In this document: piece by piece, positions 52,613 through 64,000 of the stretch
Layout of the letters: each line of letters starts with the position of its first letter
Numbering within the stretch: the stretch's first letter is position 1
Source: Siphlonurus alternatus
Taxonomy: Eukaryota > Arthropoda > Insecta > Ephemeroptera > Siphlonuridae
Length of the DNA stretch: 64,000 nt
Direction of reading: 5' to 3'
Assembly (NCBI GenBank): GCA_949825025.1
Contig: OX463780.1
Location: 43,194,979 to 43,258,978 of the forward strand
Position numbers and translations under genes: made by a program
Notes under the pieces: model-generated
Databases searched by the model: none
The model's input: the letters and a program-made list of their open reading frames with translations, nothing else
Told to the model about the DNA's origin: nothing

Positions 52613-55600
52613 CATTAGTGTCACGTTACATGAGCTTTAAACATCGTTCGTAAAATAAAATATCTAATGACTTTTGTCGTAAAATGCATACTAAAATTTA
52701 TTTTTATATCTTGAGTTTATCAAATAGGTGTTTTTTATGCAAAATAAAACTGAAAAAATAATATAAAAGGAGACTTTAATGCACAAAATTTATCGACAGT
52801 TTAACAATTTTCTCTTCGAAAATTTTAAAAATAGTTGAGAGTATCAGCAGGTGGACAAGAAAATAAAGAACGACAAAACTTAACATAAAAATTCTTATTG
52901 TATAAAACGACATATAAAAACGGTACAAAGACCTCTTCTTCTTTCACTCACGTGGAGGTATAATATAAAGAGTTAATATATGCAGCAGCATCTTATTGTA
53001 CATAAAGGACATAGGTATGCAGTGTGTTATAACCTTGTGCACCATTATGACAAAAAAAAAATAGTACAAAAGTTTAACAATATAATAAGAACATTCATGA
53101 AAAAAAAAAAGAGAATTTAGAATAACAAAAATTTCTCAGTTAAAATATACTTTAAAAATCTTTCTACATATGAAAATATATTATAGTTTTGTTACAAATG
53201 TATATAGGAGGGTATGAATAACAAGAGAAGTAATGTAATAATCCTATTTTCATACTCATTTCCATAGAATCTATCTCTCTCCTCTCTTTTTAACAATGGT
53301 ATATACAATGTAATTAGGATCAGCATAGTAATATGTTTACATAGCTAAGTTACAAGAGAGAGAGAAGAGAAGAGAAGAGAATGGCTTTAAAACCATTGTT
53401 CGTCAATTTGAATTCTATTGAATAGTGTTGAAAAGACAAGATATATTTTCTCGTCTCTTTTTGCTATAGTCAATGTTTGGATGAGTGTAAAAATAAAAAT
53501 AAAGGAAAAAAGATGATATAAAAAAAGTGATAAAAATAAGATACACAATACGAGATGAGGGTGGGTGGTATGACTGAGGTCCCTTATAGGTTGGGTGGTA
53601 CTCTCTGCTTACTAAATTCCTTTAGAATCATCATCATCAATGTTATATAGAATAGAAGCAGCAATGCGAGAATGAATGTAGCCTACAGCTAGAAAGGTTT
53701 TATTATATAATATTATATAAAGGAAATGTATATATATATATATAAAACTACATTGTATAATATAAAAATATAGAAAATAAAGGCTTGTTTTATAAAACTC
53801 CATCAGAGTAGCTTGATGGAGTGAATTTAATTTTAGATTTTAATGTCAGTTTTCATTATAAGATTATCTAAAAAAAAAAATGTAACATGTATAACGAAAC
53901 ACGTATATATAAAATATACCAGGTATAGTACTTAATAATAAAATATTATGAAAATATATATAAAAAAAATATGTTAATCATGAATTAATCCATCTTCATA
54001 TTAAAAGAATGTTAAATAACAAGTTTATTTAAGTCAAAAAATCATGAAGTGTTGCCAACTTTAATTAAGTATAAACTTTCCACCTCCTCTTTTTTTTTTT
54101 ATTATTATTACTTAAATTCTTTTGATACTGAAGGTGTCCTCATAAGCAAGCCGGATCGTAAATCGTACTCCTTATACTTGAAGTGTTGCAATATACACAA
54201 GAGTGTGCCAAGCCAGCAGACGTGATACATACGAAGAAGACCAGTCACTGACCTAACCTAACTTGCATCCTGCTTCCCGGTCTGTCTGGCTGCCGCTCCT
54301 CCCTCATTAGCATGAACGACATTCACTGACACTTAAATATGCACTAACATTAAAACTAACTTACAACGCGTGCTAAATGCCATGTCAAATCGTATTCTTC
54401 TTTTATGGAACATAATATTACATCATATAATAAAAATAAAAATGCAGTACTGAATAATGTTACTTTAAAAAAATAAAAATAAACATATTTTTATGTCATA
54501 TTATTAAAAAATGTAATAAATTATAAGTACTTAGATAAAATATTATTTAAAAATTATACAATTAAAAAAGTTTATAAAATGCGATTTTTACATTATAAGA
54601 AAAAATTCATACGAGTTTGAATACCATAACTTTTTTAAAGTTTTTTTACTTTATAAAAATTGCATTTTTGTGTGATGAATGTGTCATATAAAGTGGAAGG
54701 AATTTCTATGCTCGCCGAGCTAGTTTCATCGTAAGGTATATGGGGGTGTATAATATCAGAAGGGTGGAGAGGATTTTTTTTTTTTTTTTATTCTTATGAG
54801 AAGAAAAGAAAAAGTTAGAGAAAAGATTGAAGACAATGCAAGATCGTTAAGAGACCAGGTGAAGAGAAAGAGGATGATTCTGTGCTGGATTCAAGGGAGA
54901 AGGAAAAAATCTTTTTACCGACAAGAAAAGAGAGAGAGAGAGAGAGAGAAGCCTTTTTGGCCTTTTGATATTATAAAGAATGAAGAAGAAGGGTAAAAAT
55001 ATCCAAGTATATATACAGGTGCAAACCAACAAGAAAGAGGAGTCATTTGATATTTCTCTTTCTTCATCTTATATATTAGATAAAACGATATATAGAAATC
55101 CCTTAAGATGAATCTAATACACTAATACAACATTCCGTTTATTTATACCTGATAAGTATAGTGATCTTTTATATAATAATATATAGGCTTTTATTATAGA
55201 GAAAAAAATATATAGCAGGATATGTCGAATGAATTTGGTGTATTTTTCTTTCTTCTTTTGTATTCATTGCATCAGTTATCCCTTAACTTAATATACTGTA
55301 GCATTTTATATGTAGAAGATGAAAAAGAGAGGATAAGCTTTATCTATCTTCTTATAGTGAGTCGTCTATAGTAAAGTGCATCAAGTCAACGGTAATACAT
55401 ACTGTATCAATTTTTCATATGCTATACATTTTTATTCCGGATACTTTTATGATATTAGGTATAACATTATAGAAAAATTCTTGTTATATATAAGTTACGC
55501 CTTTTTGAACATCTTATATATATGAAAAAAAGAGGGGGTGTTTAAGCTATAAATTTAAAGATTTATAATCAATTATATAGTGTATTGTTATATTGAAATA

Positions 55601-57250
55601 TATTGCTTTTTTAAGATAGTGACTTTTTTATGTAGAGAAGTTTTGAATAAAATTTGAAAGAAGCGATCAGGAATCGTTAAAACTTCAAAATATATAAAAA
55701 CCGAATGCATTTTTTTCCAAAAACTTTTTTAACATCATGGTTTATTATTATAGTTGCTTAAAAAATAGGGGAAATCTCCAATATATATATAATATAAAAA
55801 ATATTAAATGATAAAATTGTGTAAAATAATGTAAAAAAATGAAATTTCTATTTTTTTTTATGTCACTAGAGCAAATTAAGTGGTTGTATCGGTAAAGAAA
55901 CAAAAGACGATCGTAATGCGATCGTGTGAGTCAGCGGGAACGTCAGTCATTCAGTTAGAGATGTCGGAAGACGAGGAGAGGTTGAGCGCTCAGCTGACTC
56001 GCCTGTGCCGTCACAATGATGGATGTGAGTTGCCAGTCACACGATAGGGGGGGGGGGGACGAGAGCACAAGGGGGGCGAGGATGTAGGTTAGGCTGTCGG
56101 AAAATTAAAGCAGCCTCAATACGAAATTTGGTCAAGATGAAAATTTTATATATTTTAAAGTAATTATTTTCCAAAAAACTGGAATAAAATTTAGAATTAT
56201 ATCGTATGGGTATATAATATAAAACATTTCATGTAAAATATACATTATTTACGTATAATCAAGATAATTTTATATTTATTAAATTTTTATACTAATAAAG
56301 TGTTTTTATTTTTGGTTAAAATATATTATATAAAAACTTCATTGCTATCGTATAAAACTATTTCATTTCAGAATGTATATATAAACATGACTTGTTCTCA
56401 CTTGATAATATTTTCAACATGTACAATTTATCAGATTTAAATATATTTTATATGCAACATTTTTCACAAGAATCCTTCACAGCTATTTTTTTTCCTCTCT
56501 CACCTATTTTAATTTTAATAAAGAAAAAATTTGTTTTTTATATAAACAAACAAGCTGTGTTATGACTTTTACACCATAAAGCAGACAGTACGTATTTTAT
56601 TATTTTTGTTTCCCATGCGGTACTCCGGTATATAGGTATATTATAACAACACGTAGGAGTGTATAGCAACAGCCTACTATCACCGACATAATGTTGTGCC
56701 ACTTTGGTAACATTGCTTACATGATATTTAGGTGGGTATTTTGTTATGACAGGGATGCTAGGTTATGTTGTGCGGTTAGGGAGTCCCGTGCTCGCTAGCC
56801 AGACGTGTTAAACTCGCACCACGCCCTCTCATTACGGACATCACGCTATCAGAAGCTTGGTGATGGCATGTACACGCGAGCGATATTCACATAATCAAAA
56901 CCATACAAAATATAATATTATTATTTCACACCCTTATCATATGTTTTTGTTCTCACATTTCGATTATATACCTTATAACATTTTTTTTTATGTTATATTG
57001 AAAAACTACATTTTCATTTCATCCCTCTTATGATATAACAATAGTTCCGGTTCAACCTCCGTTTTATTTTATATTATATGTATTATTTTTTTTTCCTCTC
57101 AGTTTACCCTCTTTGCTCTTCTTCCGTGTTTATTTATTGCTAACACCCCCGTCCTCCCTCAACTCCACAGTTTCACAGCAAAGTCCATTTCTCCATTTCA
57201 CACTTTTTCCCCATATTTTTCTCGACACATTCATCGTTGCAGCTACAGCC

Positions 57251-57386
<136 letters not shown>

Positions 57387-60019
57387 ACACCATCATGCAA
57401 CGAAAAAAGACTCTTTTTATTTTATTTATGGTTCTATTCCCACCTCTGAAGTCCCCTGAAATATCTCTAGTTTATGCAACTTGTGATACTTTACGGTACG
57501 TATAGTTGCCTATACCTTCAGGCGCTTATACTATTTTATTTATTTTTGTTGTATTCTTGTTTACTAATGTGATTAGAATGTCATTTCTGTTAGTAGAAGA
57601 ACATATGGTGTACAGTGAGCTTAATGATCATTCAATAGTATTATTACCTATTTATATAGAAAAAAAAAATCTCCCTTTACTATTTTCTTCCCTATCTTTG
57701 TTTAGTTAGCTCCCTTGATGGATTAGTTAGTACAAAGTTGATGTGTGATTTCCCAAGGCACCTTAAAAACAGTAGACATATGAAAAAGAGCTATATACCC
57801 TACAACAAAACTATTACTTGTAATTGCATTGCTCCCTCAACCTCAACAGATACTTTGGACTATTTTCTATTGTTATATAACTATACAGTATATATACGTG
57901 CGACAAACAAAGTTAGTACTATTAGTTTCTTTGGCTTCAAACAGTTTAGCTGTAGGCGTTTTTTGAAAGTTTTGCCTTGCGCGTCAGATTAACCGGGGCT
58001 GTGTTCACGTCGCTCGATATATATGTAAGAGTACCCCCCTCACCATTATCAAGGCGGCGCGCGTGCCCGCTACGGCAATCCGTCTAATTACAGAGAAGCA
58101 ACAACCAACGAACAAGCCCTAGAAGCTACCAACGTTATATATATATAACGATCAATGTGAGCGAACATCGACCCTATAGCAACAACAACTACCACCCCTA
58201 TAGTCTTATTGCCAATTTAGAATATAGTCGTAAGCCGATTTGAGGATTTTATACTTTAGTCAGAACACGGTATTTCATCTCCCTTTTCCACACTCGGATT
58301 TCGAACACGGGCACAGCTTTTCCTATATATAATAATACTTGGGTTGCTTGCTTACTGCAGACACACAACCAAAGCTGACGCAATGCTGCCTGCTTATACA
58401 TTTTGCTGGCTATATAGGGTAGGGAATGTATATATATATATAAGCTTTAAGTTAGAAGGAGGGAAGGAGGTGTCAGTAAATGGAAGGTAATTACATCCTT
58501 TCACGAGGAGAGGCGCATTGCAATTAGCTTAATGGCAAGTCAGATAATTCTAATGGTTAATTTTGTAAGATATAATTACCAAGATGCTGGCTGATGCTTC
58601 TATATACTACTAAGATGCCGCTGTATCTCTCACTGCGTTATATTATTTATAATATATATAGGGAGGTATACTGCTTGATAGAAAACATAATGGTAATATA
58701 GAGCATTAAAGTAAGTGTATTTTAAAATCCTTATTCTACTATAGTAGTATAATATAAATGTATTATAGTATAAGGGAATTTGTTCTTATGTTATTAAAAT
58801 AATAATTGATTCTTTTAAGATTTTCTATATAAAAGGGGGGAAAAAAAAGGTCTCTTTTTGCCATAAGGGAGGATTTAAAGGAGCGTTAAATTGAAAAATA
58901 AGTTAGACAAACTTTGGTAGTAAAGTATCCCTCTCTTTCTTGCATATATCAAGAAACGTTCGTTCAGACTAACAATTTCAATTTTCCCTTCTTTTGTCTC
59001 GGAGGAAATCATTGGGAATGCAAGTAGAAAATTTATTTTGTGATTACTATTCCGGTATGTGATCTCTTCTTCTTCGCTCCAAGACTTACATGCACTCTCT
59101 CGTATATATAAGCCAACAGGTCCTAGCTGTGTCTTGATGTCTCTGGGGGGATTTTCGGGGGGAGCATCACATGCGCTTACACACAGAAAACCGACAACAT
59201 GATGGGAGTTACTTCAAGCATGTAGTACACAAAGAGATTCTTTACTTTTTTTTTTTTTTTTTTACTAAAAATAATAATATGAGTGACTTTTTAAAGACCC
59301 AAGAGCTGCTGCTTATAATTGAAAATAATACTAAAATCTTAGCACGTGATTCCATCATTAAAGTCTTTTGATGTACATTTTAATGGTGACGGGTGACGTT
59401 ATACTTTACCACAAAATTTACTTTAGGTTTAGAAAAAAAAAAAAAAAGTAGAGAAAGAAAGAATGTGTTCCAATTAACTACAGCAGATGCTATAATATCA
59501 AGATGATATGAGGTATATATATTCTATTGTTTTAACCAGTGGCGTTGACTTTCATATTACCATCATCCTTCTCAAGGTTGACAAGTTTTGGCACAAAGAT
59601 CGCACATTTTCATCAAATATTTCAAGAATGTTTATGGTTTAGTCGTTACTTCTTAATTTAACAGTTTAAGGTCGTTTGTTGACGTTTTTTTTTTACTGCT
59701 ATCATGAAAACACAAGACGAGAAGAGATAACGCCTCAAAGAAGGGTGAAAAAAAGAGCTTTAATAAATATAAAAAAAAACGTAAGAGTAGGTAATACTTT
59801 ACTTCGCACCCACGCCCTTAAAACGTTAAGCAGCTTATGACTGAGTATATCTTAAAAAAAGAGGGATGATAAAAAAAAGTTAATGATTTTAATAGTTTTT
59901 AAATTGTAAAAACTTTGTCTGTAATTAAAGTACAAAGAATTTCATTAATTCCAATTACTTTTGTTGATATAAAAAAAAGGTTGGAATATTTATTTAATTT
60001 TCTCTCCTATAAATTTGAT

Positions 60020-61190
60020 TGTGTCGTGCGTCTGGTCACGAGAAGTTGTCACCAAGAATCATGCAAGCAAGATTGACGTCACATTGACCTTTGGTGGTCA
60101 CGACGACGCGACTTCGATGTAAATAGAAAACTTCTCTCACTTGCTGTCTAAGCTATATGGTGGTCGGGTTATATAGAAGAAGGCATTCATGCATGCGTGG
60201 GTTTGAATTGCCACGTGCTCGTTCCACTATGTGACACTAACTCAACACCCCAAGTAACCCTATCTGTGTGTGTGGTTCCATCTTCTCTTTGGCAAGCTTG
60301 TCTTACCATCATGTTTGTTGCTGGACTGATGGCTAAATATACGGAGAGAGAGAGAGAGAGAGGAAGATGATGCCTTACTGATGTGTCTAAGTGTTCTATT
60401 TACTGTCCTAAGCTGTCAAGTGAACGAGCAAACCCCCAACCAAGTGTGTGTGTCCTATAACGTCCTTGTCCTCTCTCTCTCTTTCTCTCTACATAAGAGA
60501 GAGAGTGACCTAAACCATCACATGATGACATCATCTCGAGTGGTGCGTGTCAATTGTTTCTTGGAGGACCCTCGTGATCTTTTCAATTAGCGGATCTAAC
60601 CCCACGACAACGATGACCAACTATATACTGCTGCTTGCTTGTATTGCTAAATAACTCACATCCGCCTAGCCCGCCCGACTGTCCGCCTGACTGCCAGGCC
60701 TGCCACTCATCACGTGATTGACAATCGTCTTCAGTAGCTTATACTGACCATCACGAGCAAAACAATCAAGATTAAATTAATTCAAATTTTAATAATAGCT
60801 TTAAGAGAACAAAAATCATATTTTTTTTTTCTTAAATAGAAAATATGAAAAATAATAACGCGGAAATGAGAGGCTTTGGTTATCAGCTAAAATATTACAT
60901 CAGGGATGCTGGTGTAGCGACTAGGGATGAAGTTGGATTAGCGTTAAGTCCGTTGTAGGAGGATCATTGGAATGAGGTCGAGCCGGGACGGGACTCGTAC
61001 ACTCAGCTGAGCATTCCGCCAAATTAGCCAGCTGGAGCGAGAGAAGCTGATGCTCTTTTTTTTTTTTTTTTTTTTTTCCTAGAGCCGAGCAAGGCCTCCT
61101 CCTCCTACTCGAGAGTGCTCTGCAATGGAGGGTGATTTGTCAGCCCGTCGGGCGCCGGGGCTTTAAAGCACTGAAGCATACTCGTCGTCG
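60020..61190. promoter_or_regulatory. cluster of GC-richer islands with CRE and E-box/Exd motifs
   Basis: TGACGTCA lies at 60074-60081, GCCACGTGC near 60211 and TCACGTGATTGACAA near 60709 (an E-box fused to an Exd/Hth-like TGATTGAC). It includes CGTCGGGCGCCGGGGC near 61147. No coding frame is supported. Confidence 0.35.
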
Positions 61191-61913
61191 CAGAAAAGAA
61201 AAAGAACGAAAAAAAAAAAAAAAGTAGAAAATCCTTCTATTTTTTTATACTTATATACATCAGTAACTATACTGTGCATTTATATTATCTTATGATTTTT
61301 TAAATAACTATAAAATGTCATATCCTTTAATCATGAATAATAACTTTTTTATGATAGTGTGGTAAGAATTTCTTATTTGCTGTTGATGGGTAAGTGTAAT
61401 GTACTTTTTTATGTGAGGGTTACACATTACAACGAGCTGTTTTTTTTTTTCTCTCCCTCACTTCATCTTGGGAAGGCGCGGTGCGTGTTGACGTGGTCCC
61501 ATCGTCACCCCGCCCCACCCCCACAGCGGGTCGCCGCTTCATCAACCTTCTCCACCCCTCTATCTCATATACCTTGGTTCAATGTGCAGAGACCCACCCA
61601 CCCTCTCTTCCATATACCTCGGCGACAGAAAGCAAGTAGCAACTCTCTACGCGCACGGTGATGCTCCACCCCATTTTCATTTCCTGCTACAATAGTTCAT
61701 TAAAAAGGTGTTTCAAAGGCTATTTGGTAAGCTATTAGGACGTTGATATTACTCCTCAGAGAGCCATTCTCCATGAGATACATTAAAAGGAGAGAAAAGA
61801 CAGAATAGAGGAGAGTTGAGAGAGAGAGAGAGAAATTTTCTTTGTATGTATAAAAAAATAGCAAAAGGACAGAAGAGAAAAAGACAATGAAATTGCGTCG
61901 ACTCGTAAATTAC

Positions 61914-61916
<3 letters not shown>

Positions 61917-61984
<68 letters not shown>
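61917..61984. repeat. (GA)n microsatellite within a purine-rich block
   Basis: A pure GA tract inside a longer purine-rich stretch (about 61780-62340) with many scattered GAGAGA runs. Confidence 0.97.
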
Positions 61985-61987
<3 letters not shown>

Positions 61988-63544
61988 AAGATGAGAGAAG
62001 ATGCCACTACAGAGGTGATAGAGAGAGAGAAGAAAGTTGCAGAGAGGAAAAAAGTCGCACGAGAGAAGAGAGAGGTAAATCTCAGAGTGATGTATGGGTA
62101 GCGAGATGAGACTAGGAGATGGAAAAGAATTTGGGAGATGAGAAAACCGTAGGGAGAGAGTACGATAACAGCAGCAGGCATGGTATATAGAGGTAGCTGC
62201 ATGGCAAGCTAGACTTTCTATATAGGGGTTATATACCCTTCATGGCAGTAGCAGTGCAGAGTAGAAGAAAATGAGTTGCCGTCGAGAGGGAATGAGATAG
62301 AAAATATTCAAAGAAAAAAAAAAGGGAGCACGATTCTTGATAAGAAGATGCAGCGACCCCATGCAGTATACTACAATAATATTTCACTGATGATACTATT
62401 ACTGAAAGGTGGTGGGGATAGCTAACGTGGCATGAAGTGACACATACCATCATAATATATATATATTATAATAATATGAAATTGCTGCGGGCCTTTAGAC
62501 AAAAGCCAACAGCTCCGAGTGATTGCACATCACACTTGCCATCCGCCCACTCACGAGCATTAGGAATATAATATATCCCGCTCCTACTATATACCTCTCT
62601 ATATATAATATAACTAATTTAATTGCCACTTCTACGAAACACTTAAATTAGCAGATATACATTTAATCTCATATAAAAATTTATTTATATATATTGTTTT
62701 TTTTTAAAGGTGTAAAAAGAATGGTAAAAATCAAGAGCGATAGAACTATCACTCTGACGCTTTGTAATTCATTGTAAAGTACCCGGAACGCTTTAGGCGG
62801 TAACCTCTAGCGAGAAATAAGAAACGTTCTTACAGTTGAGAAGGTTACGGTCAAAAGACTTGCATGGTGGACTCGTCATTTCCGGATGCTGGGAATCTCA
62901 AGTAATCACCCTTCTCTTGAGCAAAAGTCGTAAAGGAGTGTCGTTCTCCCTCTCTATTCTTTGCTTCATTCGCTACTCTCTGATCCGTCTCCTCTCGGGA
63001 GGGAGTAACATTAATCCTCACCACGCATTCACATACGTGTATGCCTCTAGAGCGCCTTAAAGGAGAAAAAAAAAAAAAAAAAGCTTTAGTCTACTTCATT
63101 ATGGGCCATATGAAAACCTCTCACGCTTCCTCATTCTTATTGTGTTTTCTATTTCATTTCGTCTGACCACCAAAAATTGCAGCACATTCTACGTTACAAT
63201 CACGTACTGACGACCAAATCTATTCGCGAACGCAACCAAATTCAGCCCTCTAGTGGCCAAAAGTGAGAACTACTAGAATGCGGCTAGCTGTTCATAACAG
63301 TATAGGAACAACATATACCATTCCTGAGTTAATTTACGTGATTATATAATATTATCCACTTGCAAATTTTTAATTATCATAAAATAGTTAAATATTAGTC
63401 TTAATAAATAAAATAACAGATAAATGTGACCATACACCGTGTCATTTGCTTTAAATAGAGTCTTGCGCGCGGCGCGTGGTATATGCATAATATGTATAAT
63501 ATGTCGATCCATATGATATTAAATTATTGTTAATTTTTCTTACT

Positions 63545-64000
63545 GATTGGGATAAAATTATGAAATTAATTTTCAAGGTGTAATCGACCCTCCTAAAAAC
63601 TTGGAAATAATTTTAGATTTTCTCCCCGACGCACCCCTGAGGGTGGAGAACTACCCCGAAAAACAATTTTCCTTACAAATTGTGCTAAAATTATGAAATT
63701 AATTTTCAAGGGGCAATCGACCCTACTGAACTCGGAAATAATTTTAGATTTTCTCCCCGACGCACCCCTGAGGGTGGAGAACTACCCCGAAAAACAATTT
63801 TCCTTACAAATTGTGCTAAAATTATGAAATTAATTTTCAAGGGGCAATCGACCCTACTGAACTCGGAAATAATTTTAGATTTTCTCCCCGACACACCCCT
63901 GAGGGTGGAGAACTACCCCGAAAAACAATTTTCCTTAAAAATTGTGCTGAAATTATGAAATTAATTTTCAAGGGGCAATCGACCCTACTGAACTCGGAAA
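63545..64000. repeat. tandem satellite array, unit about 131 bp, truncated by the window end
   Basis: The segment ATTATGAAATTAATTTTCAA recurs starting at 63557, 63690, 63821 and 63952, giving spacings of 133, 131 and 131 bp. Each unit also carries GGGCAATCGACCCT, CTCCCCGACGCACCCCTGAG and CTACCCCGAAAAACAATTTT. The first unit is the most diverged (GGTGTAATCGACCCTCCTAA), as expected at an array edge. Later units differ by only a few bases. The open frame at 63706-63894 is a by-product of the repeat. The array probably extends well past 64000. Confidence 0.92.

Overview
This window is eukaryotic, very AT-rich (roughly 70% A+T by eye) and almost entirely non-coding. It has long homopolymers, long (GA)n/(CT)n microsatellites and several short inverted-repeat transposons. 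The coding DNA I can support is about 0.3 kb on the minus strand. It belongs to homothorax (hth), the arthropod MEIS-class TALE homeobox gene. The C-terminal protein signature and the intron style point to an arthropod, most likely an insect; I cannot place it more narrowly.

Layout, reading the gene right to left on the minus strand. Positions 39579-64000 are part of a large intron whose upstream exon (homeodomain helices 1-2) is not in the window. A near-perfect recursive-splice (zero-length exon) site lies in it at 52586/52587. At 39511-39578 and 39385-39443 are two tandem versions of the exon that encodes homeodomain recognition helix 3. They are separated by a 67-nt intron and differ by one amino acid plus a three-residue tail, although 12 of the 19 shared codons differ synonymously. 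Their lengths, phases and spacing predict strictly mutually exclusive use. After a 3.5-kb intron comes the terminal coding exon (35683 to 35851 or 35869), with two in-frame acceptors 18 nt apart. The stop codon is followed within 22 nt by a strong splice donor, so the 3'UTR probably continues in an exon further left.

Positions 1-35682 hold no recognisable coding gene. They are AT-rich DNA punctuated every 1-3 kb by 150-400-bp GC-richer islands carrying CRE-like, E-box and Exd/Hth-type motifs, which look like candidate cis-regulatory elements of a developmental gene. Inverted-repeat elements (MITE-like) sit near 10.8-11.2, 13.1-13.7, 15.4-15.7, 40.6-40.8 and 51.5-51.9 kb. A tandem satellite of about 131 bp runs off the right edge from about 63.55 kb.

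The main find is the duplicated homeodomain helix-3 exon pair with its built-in mutual-exclusion logic. It is joined by tandem acceptors and a recursive splice point, which together make a compact alternative-splicing module in a master developmental regulator.
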